From the NCBI GenBank assembly GCA_007693385.1, contig REDR01000043.1:124001-188000 (forward strand): a stretch of 64,000 nucleotides of DNA, read 5' to 3'. Below, piece after piece: positions 20,198 to 28,664 of the stretch (the first letter of the stretch is position 1; each line of letters starts with the position of its first letter). A program made the translations under genes and the position numbers. The notes under the pieces are model-generated. The model was not told the origin of the DNA, searched no databases, and worked only from the letters and a program-made list of their open reading frames with translations. The stretch is from Anaerolineaceae bacterium (GTDB taxonomy: Bacteria > Chloroflexota > Anaerolineae > Aggregatilineales > Phototrophicaceae).

Positions 20198-22759
20198 CTA
20201 ACGGCGCGGCAGGCGCGGTAGGGCGTTGCAGGTGATTTCATAGTTGATCGTGCCGATATTGGCCGCCACTTGCTCGGCGGTGATCTGCGCTGAGCCTTGC
20301 TTGCCGATCAAAACGACTTCATCGCCGACGGCGGCCTGCGGGATGTGTTCGATGCTGATGATGGTCTTTTCCATCGAGACACGTCCGCGAATCGGCGCAC
20401 GTTGCCCGCGCACCAGCACTTCGCCCGCGTTCTGCGGTCCGCGCCGGTAACCATCGCCATATCCGACGGGTAACAGCGCGACACGCTCCGGCTTTTCGGT
20501 GATGTAAGTGTTGCCGTAGCCGATCGGGTGTCCGGCGGGCAGTGTTTTGATCTGCGCGATCAGTGTTTTCCACGTCAGCGCAGGCTGGAAGCCTTCCGGC
20601 AAAGTCACGTCGTCGGATGGGTGCAGGCCATAGAGCGCGATGCCCGGCCTGACCAGATCAAAATGCGCGGCGGGATGGGCGACGGTGGCGGCGCTGTTGG
20701 CGGCGTGGACGTACTTGAACGTCCGTCCGGTGGCGGATTGTATATCGCGCAAGGCCGCCATGAAGCGCTCGGTCTGCTGTTCGGTGTAATCCGAGAGGCT
20801 ATCGGCCATTGAGAAATGCGTGAAAATGCCCTCAGCCTGTACATTTTGCAGGCTGGATAAATGGCGCACCAGCAAGACCACGCCATCCGGCAGAACGCCG
20901 ATGCGCCCCATGCCGCTATCTAGTTTGATGTGTACCGTCACTTTGTTGTTGATCTCGGCGGCGACGCGATCATAGGCGCTGGCCGTCTCGATGTCGAACA
21001 CGGTCAATGTGATGTCGTTGAGCATCGCGTGACGCGCCATGTAAGGCGGCGTGTAGTTCATCGCCAGAATCGGCGCGTTAATCCCTGCTTCGCGCAAGGC
21101 CAGCGCCTCATGCACCGACGACACGCCCAGCCACTCCGCGCCATTGTCTAACGCGGTGCGGGCGGTCATCTCCGCGCCGTGTCCGTAAGCATCCGCTTTG
21201 ACGACGGCCATCAATGCGACATCGGCGGACAGCATCGCTTTGAGCTGGCGCACGTTGTTAGCGATGGCGTCGTAGTTGATTTCCAGCCATGTCAGGCGCG
21301 TGGGATGCGATAAGATGCTATCCGCAGGCGGGGCGGGTAGTTGTGCGATGTCGGCTTCGCGTTCCAGCAGTGACCGCGTGAACTGTTGCATCCCGCACGC
21401 GATTCCCGCGTTAATCACCACCAGATCATCGGCGTCGAGTTGATAACCACGCTCGAAGCGTTTGATGGCGTCCTGCGGCGTGGCGGTCATCTGCACGCGA
21501 TCCGGCGGTAGCCCGTAATCCAGCGCGGCGCGTCCGGCGATGGCCGCGCCTGTGCCCTGCGTGAATAGCACATCGACCACTTTTGCCGCCCGTTGCCCGA
21601 TGGCGCGATAGACGGCGGCGTGATTTTTACCCGGATTGTCGATGTCGCCCAGCATGAAAAAGACGCGCCGTTCGGCGGTTTTGCGCGTTTCTTCCAGCCA
21701 ATCCAGCATACCCATCGCGGAGAGCACGCCGCCGCCATACGTGCCGTCGATCAAGCGTGAACCGCCGCGCCCGTCTAGCGGGCGTAAGCGTCCCGGCAAC
21801 GGCGATAGTTCGCCCAGTGCCCGCAAACCGTCAGCCAGTGGGATGTCGTGATGCAAGCCGACCTGAAGCGCGGCCAGCAAGCAGTTAATGTGATGCTTGC
21901 TGAGGAACGACACTTTGATGCCGTTGTGCCGTTCGTTACCCATCCGTAGATCAAACACCGTGCCATCGTCCCCGGCCTGAATGTTGTAGGCCATCATGTC
22001 CGCGCCGAAGCTGGTGCCATACGTGCTGACATCGGCGCGGGTGGTGGTGGCTAGCCCGCGCACACGGTCATCGTCATGGTTTATGACCGCCACGCCGCCC
22101 GGCGGCAACAGATCGACCAGTACGCGCATCTCTTCCGCCATCTGATCCGGTGAGGCGAATCCGCCCATGTGGTAATTGCTGATATTGGTGATGACCGCCG
22201 TCTGTGGCTGGGCGGCTTCGGCCAATGCGCCCATCTCGCCGACTTCGCTCATGGATAATTTCAACACGGTGAATTGATCGCTGGGCTTGAGGCTGGCGAG
22301 CGCGAATGGCACGCTCAGGCGTCCGTCGGCGGCGTCCGGCTTGCTATGTACCGCGTAGCGCGTGCTGAGTACGCGCCCGATGGCGTCGGCGGTGATGGAT
22401 TTCCCCGCGACTCCGGCCACGCCGATGACCTGTGTACCGTAACGCCCCAGCATGTATTGTGCCCACTGCATCAACGCGCCGACCACATCGCGCACCATGA
22501 CCACCGAGACGCCGTCGGTATCGCATTGCGGCGGATTCTTGCAGATCAGCCCGCGTGCGCCGTTCTGGATCGCTTGCCGGATGTTGGCCTGAATGTCGCC
22601 TTCCGGCGTGGCGATGGCGACAAACATCTGCCCCTGTTTGATCTGTGCGGCATCGGCGGAGAAGGCATCGAATAATTGCGCGGCGGGTTCGCCGAGTATT
22701 TGCCCGTTCGTCGCTGTGACGAATTCGTATAAATTAATCATCTCGCTGATGTCATCCAA
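20198..22759 (-). CDS. alr: MurF-like Mur-ligase domain fused to alanine racemase
   Basis: An 853-residue fusion. Residues 1-475 have the Mur ligase layout, closest to MurF (D-Ala-D-Ala adding enzyme). Residues 485-853 are a complete PLP alanine racemase: VKADAYGHG with the PLP Lys521, HIKLDSGMGRIGV, YGDGYRR with the catalytic Tyr, and GRVSME. The racemase part is surely active. The ligase part is altered: the P-loop GVAGVAGKS is kept, but the LEMG motif reads LKLS (Glu to Lys167), the DDSYNANP motif reads IDGTYGGGV, and the HN motif reads HHINC. Known MurF-Alr fusions in Bacteroidota keep these motifs. It may be a non-catalytic or changed-substrate domain; a separate MurF should exist. An alternative start at Met7 is possible. 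Confidence 0.85.
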   Translation of the reverse strand: MDDISEMINLYEFVTATNGQILGEPAAQLFDAFSADAAQIKQGQMFVAIATPEGDIQANIRQAIQNGARGLICKNPPQCDTDGVSVVMVRDVVGALMQWAQYMLGRYGTQVIGVAGVAGKSITADAIGRVLSTRYAVHSKPDAADGRLSVPFALASLKPSDQFTVLKLSMSEVGEMGALAEAAQPQTAVITNISNYHMGGFASPDQMAEEMRVLVDLLPPGGVAVINHDDDRVRGLATTTRADVSTYGTSFGADMMAYNIQAGDDGTVFDLRMGNERHNGIKVSFLSKHHINCLLAALQVGLHHDIPLADGLRALGELSPLPGRLRPLDGRGGSRLIDGTYGGGVLSAMGMLDWLEETRKTAERRVFFMLGDIDNPGKNHAAVYRAIGQRAAKVVDVLFTQGTGAAIAGRAALDYGLPPDRVQMTATPQDAIKRFERGYQLDADDLVVINAGIACGMQQFTRSLLEREADIAQLPAPPADSILSHPTRLTWLEINYDAIANNVRQLKAMLSADVALMAVVKADAYGHGAEMTARTALDNGAEWLGVSSVHEALALREAGINAPILAMNYTPPYMARHAMLNDITLTVFDIETASAYDRVAAEINNKVTVHIKLDSGMGRIGVLPDGVVLLVRHLSSLQNVQAEGIFTHFSMADSLSDYTEQQTERFMAALRDIQSATGRTFKYVHAANSAATVAHPAAHFDLVRPGIALYGLHPSDDVTLPEGFQPALTWKTLIAQIKTLPAGHPIGYGNTYITEKPERVALLPVGYGDGYRRGPQNAGEVLVRGQRAPIRGRVSMEKTIISIEHIPQAAVGDEVVLIGKQGSAQITAEQVAANIGTINYEITCNALPRLPRR

Positions 22760-22787
22760 TAACTTTTATCATGACGATGTATCCGGC

Positions 22788-22796
22788 ATTCTATCA
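22788..22796 (-). promoter_or_regulatory. Extended -10 promoter of the MurF-like/alr gene
   Basis: On the minus strand this reads TGATAGAAT, an extended -10 (TGn plus TAGAAT), 28 bases before the start codon at 22759. Confidence 0.45.
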
Positions 22797-22820
22797 CAAT
22801 AACCACAGACCAGAAAATGC

Positions 22821-22840
22821 GGGCGCGATGCGTTGCGTCC
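22821..22840. repeat. Small palindromic repeat, copy 2
   Basis: GGGCGCGA and TTGCGTCC pair over 8 bp (two G-T pairs) around TGCG, followed by CTAC. It resembles the elements at 2984-3000 and 33838-33860. Confidence 0.45.
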
Positions 22841-22921
22841 CTACAAACAGACGAGAGTCCCGCCACATCTACGCCGGTTACATCGGGCAATGAGATGATC
22901 GCCAATAACCTGAAATGCGCT

Positions 22922-23893
22922 TCAGGGTGTGCGGACGGTCTGCGATGCCGCGCTCTCGATGGTTATGGGTGGCGTCTTTCGCGCTTCGCTACGTCCGAGA
23001 GTCGCCAGTATGACGCCGCTCAATATCACCAGCCCGCCGATAACTTGCGCCCACGCGGGCATCTCGTTGAAGATGATGAACGCGGCCAGCGCACTCAAAA
23101 GCGGCTCGGTCTGTGTCGATAGGCTGATGTATGTGGCGGGCAGATAGCCCAGCGCGTAATTCAGCGCGGAATGGCCGAGTAGTTGCGGCACCAATCCGCA
23201 GGCCAGCACCCACAGGTAGCCGTCTACTGTGTAGCCGGTGACCGGCGTCCGGCTGATGATGAGGATGATCCCGATTATGAGCGCGGCGATGCTATACACC
23301 GACCAGATATAAGGCGTCACCGATACGCTACCGCGCAGGCGTCGCCCGATGATGAGATATGCGGCGACGGTGATCGCGCCGGTGGTCGCTAGTAATGCCC
23401 CGCGCACCGAGTCCGCGCCTTCAAACAACGCCCCGCCACCGGAAAGCCCGATGATTAGGCCGCCGGTCATCGCCAATATCAGACCGGCTATCACCATGCG
23501 CGACAGACGCGCCCGCAGGATGAAAACCTCCATTAGCGCCACCCAGATCGGCGAAGTCGTCACCAGTACGCCGGAGATCAGCACCGATGTATACTCCAAT
23601 GATGTCACCCATGCCATGAAGTGCATCGCCAGAAAGAAGCCGGAGAGCGTGACGAGCAGAAGGTCGAAACGTCCCAGCCCGCGCAACTGCATCATGTATT
23701 CCGGTTTGCGTAGTACCGCCGGGGTCAGGATCAGCGCCGCGATGAATAAGCGCCCACCCGCGATGATCGACGAGGGCACGCCTTCGGCCTGTGCCAGCCG
23801 GATGAAAATAGCCGCCATCGAGATCGCGGCGATGCCGAATAAAAGCACGCCATAGGCGCGTGATTGGGTGGGTTGTGTGCGTGTGTCGTTCAT
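22922..23893 (-). CDS. EamA/DMT family transporter
   Basis: A 323-residue integral membrane protein with ten hydrophobic helices arranged as two EamA halves (about residues 15-150 and 165-300). Recognisable family elements are ARLFIAALILTP-like AGGRLFIAALILTPAVL in the first half and GHSALNYALGYLPATYISLSTQTEPLLSAL in the second. DMT exporters move small metabolites such as amino acids, nucleobases or drugs. The substrate cannot be predicted. It stands alone between the alr fusion and sodA. GAGGA is placed just upstream of its ATG. Confidence 0.88.
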   Translation of the reverse strand: MNDTRTQPTQSRAYGVLLFGIAAISMAAIFIRLAQAEGVPSSIIAGGRLFIAALILTPAVLRKPEYMMQLRGLGRFDLLLVTLSGFFLAMHFMAWVTSLEYTSVLISGVLVTTSPIWVALMEVFILRARLSRMVIAGLILAMTGGLIIGLSGGGALFEGADSVRGALLATTGAITVAAYLIIGRRLRGSVSVTPYIWSVYSIAALIIGIILIISRTPVTGYTVDGYLWVLACGLVPQLLGHSALNYALGYLPATYISLSTQTEPLLSALAAFIIFNEMPAWAQVIGGLVILSGVILATLGRSEARKTPPITIESAASQTVRTP

Positions 23894-24063
23894 CCTGTCC
23901 TCAGTCGTTTATCTCGCTGACGCTATCGTAACAGACCGGCGTCGGCCGTCGTAGCGCGATATTTTAATGGTATTCTCACGTCTGCGTTGAAGAAATTCTA
24001 ACGTCCCGCATGTTACCATAGACTTGCACTATTGATTGGATGAAACACACAGGAGAAGCTCAA

Positions 24064-24669
24064 ATGGCTTTTGAATTGCCCGCACTCCCTTACGCTTTTG
24101 ATGCGCTAGAGCCGCATATCGACGCCCGCACGATGGAAATTCATCACGGCAAACATCACGGCGGATACACCACAAAACTGAACGCCGCCCTTGAGGGTAC
24201 GGAATTCGCCGGTAAATCTATCGAGGAAGTTCTGGCGAATCTGGATAAATTGCCCGCCGATAAGCAGACCGCAGTCCGCAATAATGGCGGCGGCTACGCC
24301 AACCATAACCTGTTCTGGCAGGTGATGGCGCCCAACGCGGGCGGCGAGCCGACTGGCGAACTAGCGGAAGCGATTAACGCCGCTTTCGGTAGCTTTGCCG
24401 ATTTCAAAGAGCAGTTCAGTCAGGCGGCGGCGGGGCGCTTCGGCTCCGGCTGGGCATGGCTGATCGTCGATGGTGGCGGTCTGGCGATCACCAGTACGCC
24501 GAATCAGGATACGCCCTTAATGGAGGGCAAGACGCCGATTCTGGGGCTGGACGTGTGGGAACACGCCTATTACCTGAACTACCAGAACCGCCGCCCGGAT
24601 TATGTCGCCGCGTTCTTTAACGTGGTCAACTGGGCGAAGGTGGCCGAGCTGTACGCGGCGGCCAAGTAG
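24064..24669 (+). CDS. sodA: Superoxide dismutase, Mn type
   Basis: A 201-residue iron/manganese superoxide dismutase that disproportionates superoxide. Metal ligands are His in [12 protein letters not shown], His in [11 protein letters not shown], and Asp plus His in [18 protein letters not shown]. The [10 protein letters not shown] and TPNQDTPL patterns and the absence of the Fe-type active-site Gln near the second ligand favour Mn over Fe. An upstream ATG at 24040 lies in frame, but the ATG at 24064 has AGGAGA 7 bases before it and matches the family N-terminus ([17 protein letters not shown]). It is monocistronic, with a hairpin behind it. The protein is cytoplasmic (no signal peptide). 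Confidence 0.95.
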   Translation: MAFELPALPYAFDALEPHIDARTMEIHHGKHHGGYTTKLNAALEGTEFAGKSIEEVLANLDKLPADKQTAVRNNGGGYANHNLFWQVMAPNAGGEPTGELAEAINAAFGSFADFKEQFSQAAAGRFGSGWAWLIVDGGGLAITSTPNQDTPLMEGKTPILGLDVWEHAYYLNYQNRRPDYVAAFFNVVNWAKVAELYAAAK

Positions 24670-24737
24670 TTGACGCTGACCGCATAGGCCGCATGTCATG
24701 GGTTTTATCTGACGTGTGACAATACAAAGTTTTGCCG

Positions 24738-24770
24738 ACGGGCGTTACAATGGTGACGCCCGTTTTAAGT
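24738..24770 (+). terminator. Terminator-like hairpin after sodA
   Basis: ACGGGCGT (24738-24745) and ACGCCCGT (24756-24763) form an 8-bp stem, followed by TTTAAGTTTT. Confidence 0.55.
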
Positions 24771-24809
24771 TTTGCGTATACCTTCTTATGTTGTTTTAGG
24801 GAGATAAAG

Positions 24810-26210
24810 ATGACAGAATATCGCATTGAGAAAGACTCTCTGGGAGAAGTCAAAGTTCCGAAGAACGCCTACTACGCCGCACAGACTCAGCGTGCGGTGG
24901 AGAACTTTCCGGTATCCGGATTGAAGCCGTGGCCGGCCTTCGTCTGGAGCATGGCGGTTATCAAGCGTGCCGCCGCCGAAGTACACAAAGATTTAGGCAT
25001 GTTAGAGCCGAATCTGGCCGATGCCATCATACAGGCTGGCGATGAGGTCATCGCAGGCCAGCACATGGAGCATTTCGTCGTTGATCCGTTTCAGGCGGGT
25101 GCAGGCACTAGCCACAACATGAACGTCAACGAAGTGCTGGCGAACCGCGCCAGCGAAATACTGGGCTTCTCGCTGGAAGATACCGATAAGCCACTGAACC
25201 CCAATGACCATGTGAACATGGCGCAAAGCACCAACGACACCATCCCGACGGCGATCCGTCTCGGCGTGTTGTGGCGGCTGGATGAACTGGTCGCCGCGCT
25301 GGAACACTTCATCGAAGAGAACCAGAAGAACGCTGATGCGTGGGATCACATCGTCAAAACTGGCCGCACGCATCTACAGGATGCTGTTCCGGTGCGGTTG
25401 GGGCAGGAAGTCGGCGCGTGGAGCAAAGCGATCAGCCGTCAGATTGACAAGCTGAAATTCGCGGCGGACGGCCTGCGCCGTCTGGGTATCGGCGGCACGG
25501 CGGCAGGCACCGGCCTGAACGCGCACCCTGAATATCACGCGCTGATCGTCAAGAAGATGAGCGAATTGACCGGAATCGAATTGCACGAGTCCGACGATCT
25601 GTTCGAGTCCATGCAGTCGATGCAGGACGCGGTGTTCTTCTCGGCGGCGTTGCGTAATATCGCCATGGAATTCACGCGCATCGCTAACGACGTGCGTCTG
25701 CTTTCCGCCGGGCCGACAACCGGTATCGCTGAATTGACCTGTCCGACGGTACAGCCCGGCTCCTCGATTATGCCCGGCAAGGTCAATCCGGTACTGGCCG
25801 AGATGCTGAATCAGGCGATGTATCATGTGATGGGCTGTGATGCGACGGTCAATATGTGCGGTGCGGCGGGGCAGTTTGAGCTAAACGTGATGATGCCGAT
25901 TATCGCGCACAACCTCAACGAGATGATGCAGGTGATGATCGGCTCGATCAACGCTTTCACCGATAAGTGCATCGTCGGCTTGCAGGTCAACACCGAAAAT
26001 GCGGAGAGCTGGCTGGCGCGTAATCCGATTCTCGTCACCGCGCTCAATCCGATCATCGGCTACAACAAGGGCGCGGAAGTCGCCAAGAAATCGCTGGAAG
26101 AGCGCAAGAGCGTGCGCGATGTCGTGCTGGAGATGGGTTTGATGAGCGAGGAAGACCTTGATCGCGCATTGGACGCCCGCAAGATGACTGAAGGCGGTAT
26201 CAGCAAATAA
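24810..26210 (+). CDS. fumC: Class II fumarate hydratase
   Basis: A 466-residue member of the fumarase/aspartase superfamily. The three conserved regions are present: GAGTSHNMNVNEVLANRA and VNMAQSTNDTIPTA, then GRTHLQDAVPVRLGQE, and the SS loop GSSIMPGKVNP. The His in THLQDA is typical of fumarases, whereas aspartases have Gln there, so I favour fumarase (fumarate to malate, TCA cycle). The wording around VNMAQSTND and the AGQFELNV end is somewhat aspartase-like, so aspartate ammonia-lyase is the alternative. The ATG at 24810 after AGGGAG is chosen over an upstream ATG in the terminator region. A strong terminator follows. Confidence 0.83.
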   Translation: MTEYRIEKDSLGEVKVPKNAYYAAQTQRAVENFPVSGLKPWPAFVWSMAVIKRAAAEVHKDLGMLEPNLADAIIQAGDEVIAGQHMEHFVVDPFQAGAGTSHNMNVNEVLANRASEILGFSLEDTDKPLNPNDHVNMAQSTNDTIPTAIRLGVLWRLDELVAALEHFIEENQKNADAWDHIVKTGRTHLQDAVPVRLGQEVGAWSKAISRQIDKLKFAADGLRRLGIGGTAAGTGLNAHPEYHALIVKKMSELTGIELHESDDLFESMQSMQDAVFFSAALRNIAMEFTRIANDVRLLSAGPTTGIAELTCPTVQPGSSIMPGKVNPVLAEMLNQAMYHVMGCDATVNMCGAAGQFELNVMMPIIAHNLNEMMQVMIGSINAFTDKCIVGLQVNTENAESWLARNPILVTALNPIIGYNKGAEVAKKSLEERKSVRDVVLEMGLMSEEDLDRALDARKMTEGGISK

Positions 26211-26241
26211 TCCGATTGAGGGTTAGGTCGATATGAGCTAT

Positions 26242-26276
26242 ACTAGCCGGATAATCATTTCCGGCTAGTTTTTTTA
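26242..26276 (+). terminator. Rho-independent terminator after fumC
   Basis: ACTAGCCGGA (26242-26251) pairs perfectly with TCCGGCTAGT (26260-26269), with an 8-base loop and a run of seven T. Confidence 0.92.
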
Positions 26277-26298
26277 TGTCTGAGTACAAGGCAACCGT

Positions 26299-28065
26299 GT
26301 GACTATCAAGAAGCTAGGAAAATATGAAGTCATCGAACGGCTAGGGCGTGGCGGCATGGCGGAGGTCTATAAGGCTTATCATGCCAGCCTGAACCGTCAC
26401 GTAGCCATCAAGATTCTCCACTCTTTTCTGGCTGAGGACCAAGAGTTCGCCGCACGCTTCGAGCGTGAAGCGCAGAACATCGCCCGCTTAAAACATCCTC
26501 ATATCGTTCAGGTCTACGATTACGAATTCGATGAGGCCAGTGAAAGCTATTACATGGTGATGGAACTCATCGCCGAAAAGACGTTGAAAGATCGCCTGCT
26601 GGAGCTAGAGGCTTCCCGCCAGAAGATGCCGCTAGAAGAGGCGTTACGCATCACCCGCGAGTCGGCCAGTGCGCTAGCTTACGCGCATCGCGCCGGTATG
26701 ATTCACCGTGATGTGAAACCGGCTAATTTGCTACTGGATAGCGACGATAACGAGCGCGTCGTACTGACCGATTTCGGCATCGCCAAGATCGTGAAAGGCT
26801 CACAGTTCACCGTATCTGGCGGGCTGGTCGGTACGCCCGCTTATATGGCGCCGGAGCAGGGTATGGGTGAGACCGGCGACGAGCGCTCTGATCTGTATTC
26901 GCTAGGAGTCATCCTGTATCAGATGGTGACCGGACGGCTACCCTACGACGCGGAGACGCCGTTGGCGTTGATCCTGTGTCACATGAACGACCCGATCCCG
27001 TCCGCCCGCGAATTGAACCCGCGTCTGCCGAAGGCTATCGACCACGTTATCCGTAAATTGCTGGCTAAAGAGCCGGATACGCGCTATGCCAGCGCCGACG
27101 CGCTGATCGCCGATATTCGCCGCATCGAAGAAAAGCTGTACCAGCCGGACACCAACGAGACGCCGGTGCAACTGACGCCCGTCCCGCGTGAAAAAGCTAG
27201 AGGCAGTCTAGGCGATAGCCCGACCATTCCGTTTAAGCAACTGGGCACGCGCCGCACCGAAGAGACGCAACGCCTACCGCCCATCGTGGCCTCATCCGGC
27301 GGGCGCTCATCCGGTGGCGATGGCGGGGGGATTATCTGGCTGTTGGGACTGCTGATTTTGCTGTCGTTGGCCGGTGGCGGATATGTGCTGGGCGCACAGT
27401 CCGGCATGTTTCCGGCGGTGGCGTTCTTAGCCAGCCCGACTCCGAGCGCTACGCCTGAACCGACGGATACCCCGATACCGACGGATACCAGCACGCCGAC
27501 ACCGCCACCGACGGACACGCCGACAGCGACAATCACGCCGACACTGACCGAGACTGTCATCGCCAGTCCGACGCCAACGGAGACGGGGACCGCCACGCCA
27601 ACGATCACGCCGACACCGACGGATACGCCGACGCCGACACTCACGCCGAACGCCACACAGACGCGCATCGCGGAGCGTACCGCTACGTTTGCGGCGTGTA
27701 CGTTCGATTATGCGATCATCGACCAGACGCCGCGTGATGGCATTGAGGGCGGCTTCTACACGGTGAATAGTGCTTATACACGGCGCATCACGCTATTGAA
27801 TACCGGTACATGCGATTGGGAGCGCAACACGTCGATGTCGTTTGTCGAAGGCGAGGACTTCAACGCCGGGCCGCGTGTCTTCATCCGCGAGGAAGTCGGC
27901 GTCGGTGAAGAAGTCGAAGTGTTGTTTGAGGGCACGTTGCCGTCTTCGGGTAGCGTGCAACCGTTCGCTGGACGCTGGCAACTACGCACGCCGGGTCAGA
28001 TACCGATAGGCGAATCGTTCGTCATCAGCGTGCAGGTTTTCGATCCGGGCACGGACGGGCCGTAA
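26299..28065 (+). CDS. Transmembrane Ser/Thr protein kinase with extracellular NBR1-like Ig domain
   Basis: A 588-residue receptor-like kinase. Residues 8-275 form a Hanks-type kinase: glycine loop RLGRGGMAEVYKAY, Lys38 in VAIK, catalytic HRD at 136-138, DFG at 158-160, APE at 184-186. A juxtamembrane linker (280-343) leads to one membrane helix (about 345-366). Outside, a Thr-Pro-rich stalk (379-457) carries a C-terminal domain from about 469. That domain has the pattern of the NBR1 Ig-like fold (RITLLNTGTCDWERNTSM, GVGEEVEVLFEGTLPSSGSVQPFAGRWQL, GESFVISVQV). PASTA repeats, the usual sensor of bacterial kinases, are absent. The start is GTG. An HD-domain gene follows 26 bases later. The ligand is unknown. 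Confidence 0.9.
   Translation: MTIKKLGKYEVIERLGRGGMAEVYKAYHASLNRHVAIKILHSFLAEDQEFAARFEREAQNIARLKHPHIVQVYDYEFDEASESYYMVMELIAEKTLKDRLLELEASRQKMPLEEALRITRESASALAYAHRAGMIHRDVKPANLLLDSDDNERVVLTDFGIAKIVKGSQFTVSGGLVGTPAYMAPEQGMGETGDERSDLYSLGVILYQMVTGRLPYDAETPLALILCHMNDPIPSARELNPRLPKAIDHVIRKLLAKEPDTRYASADALIADIRRIEEKLYQPDTNETPVQLTPVPREKARGSLGDSPTIPFKQLGTRRTEETQRLPPIVASSGGRSSGGDGGGIIWLLGLLILLSLAGGGYVLGAQSGMFPAVAFLASPTPSATPEPTDTPIPTDTSTPTPPPTDTPTATITPTLTETVIASPTPTETGTATPTITPTPTDTPTPTLTPNATQTRIAERTATFAACTFDYAIIDQTPRDGIEGGFYTVNSAYTRRITLLNTGTCDWERNTSMSFVEGEDFNAGPRVFIREEVGVGEEVEVLFEGTLPSSGSVQPFAGRWQLRTPGQIPIGESFVISVQVFDPGTDGP
27434..27656 (+). repeat. Degenerate tandem repeat coding the Thr-Pro stalk of the kinase
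   Basis: Short repeats of the ACGCCGACA / CCGACGGATAC type encode alternating Thr-Pro. The tract shares runs with the one at 1819-1974 in the DUF3048 gene and has the same orientation. Confidence 0.75.
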
Positions 28066-28091
28066 TACGTTAATCTTGGAGGAGAGAGCGC

Positions 28092-28664
28092 ATGTTAGAT
28101 CGTGATACCGCATGGGGCATCGTGCAGGAATACACGCAGAGCGACACGCTACGGCGTCACATGCTGGCCGTCGAAGCGGCGATGCGGGCGTATGCGCCGC
28201 GCTTTGATGGCGACGCGGAATTATGGGGCGTCGTCGGCCTGTTGCACGACTTCGACTATGAAAAGTATCCTGATGTATCGGCGGGTGGTCATCCGGTGAT
28301 GGGATCGAAAATACTGAAGGAGCGCGGCGCAACCGACGAGATGATCCGCGCTATCCTGTCACACGCGGAATCAGTGACCGGCGTCACGCCGCAGAGCGAC
28401 ATGGAGAAGGCGCTGGTCGCGGTGGATGAGTTGACCGGCTTCATCGTGGCGGTGGCGCTGGTGCGGCCTTCTAAGAGCGTGATGGATGTCAAGCTCAGAT
28501 CCATCAAGAAGAAGTGGAAAGACAAATCATTCGCCGCGCCGGTTGACCGCGCCGAGATTGAACATGCCGCCGCCGATTTAGGTATTCCACTGGATGAACA
28601 CATCCAGACCGTATTGAGCGCGATGCAGGCGAACGCCGATCAATTAGGGCTGGCGGGCGCGTAG
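28092..28664 (+). CDS. HD-domain (HDIG) phosphohydrolase-like protein
   Basis: A 190-residue metal-dependent HD-superfamily protein. The motif order is His in DTLRRHMLAVE, HD in VVGLLHDFDYEKYPD, His in GGHPVMGSKIL and LSHAES, and Asp in VDELTGFIVAVAL, so the metal site looks complete. Such small HDIG proteins hydrolyse nucleotides or related phosphomonoesters; the substrate is unknown. A good GGAGGAGA-like Shine-Dalgarno precedes the ATG. It follows the kinase closely and may share its transcript. Its 3' end overlaps the converging mannosyltransferase-like gene by 25 bases. Confidence 0.82.
   Translation: MLDRDTAWGIVQEYTQSDTLRRHMLAVEAAMRAYAPRFDGDAELWGVVGLLHDFDYEKYPDVSAGGHPVMGSKILKERGATDEMIRAILSHAESVTGVTPQSDMEKALVAVDELTGFIVAVALVRPSKSVMDVKLRSIKKKWKDKSFAAPVDRAEIEHAAADLGIPLDEHIQTVLSAMQANADQLGLAGA

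Noticed and set aside
22817-23122. Small plus-strand frame after the alr fusion
   Set aside because: It runs into the antisense of the EamA gene, contains the palindromic repeat and has no ribosome binding site or recognisable features.
24810-26210. Aspartate ammonia-lyase instead of fumarase
   Set aside because: The His in GRTHLQDA is the fumarase residue (aspartases have Gln), although other motifs leave some doubt.
26239-26244. TATACT as a promoter for the kinase gene
   Set aside because: It overlaps the stem of the strong fumC terminator and has no -35; the overlap is probably chance.
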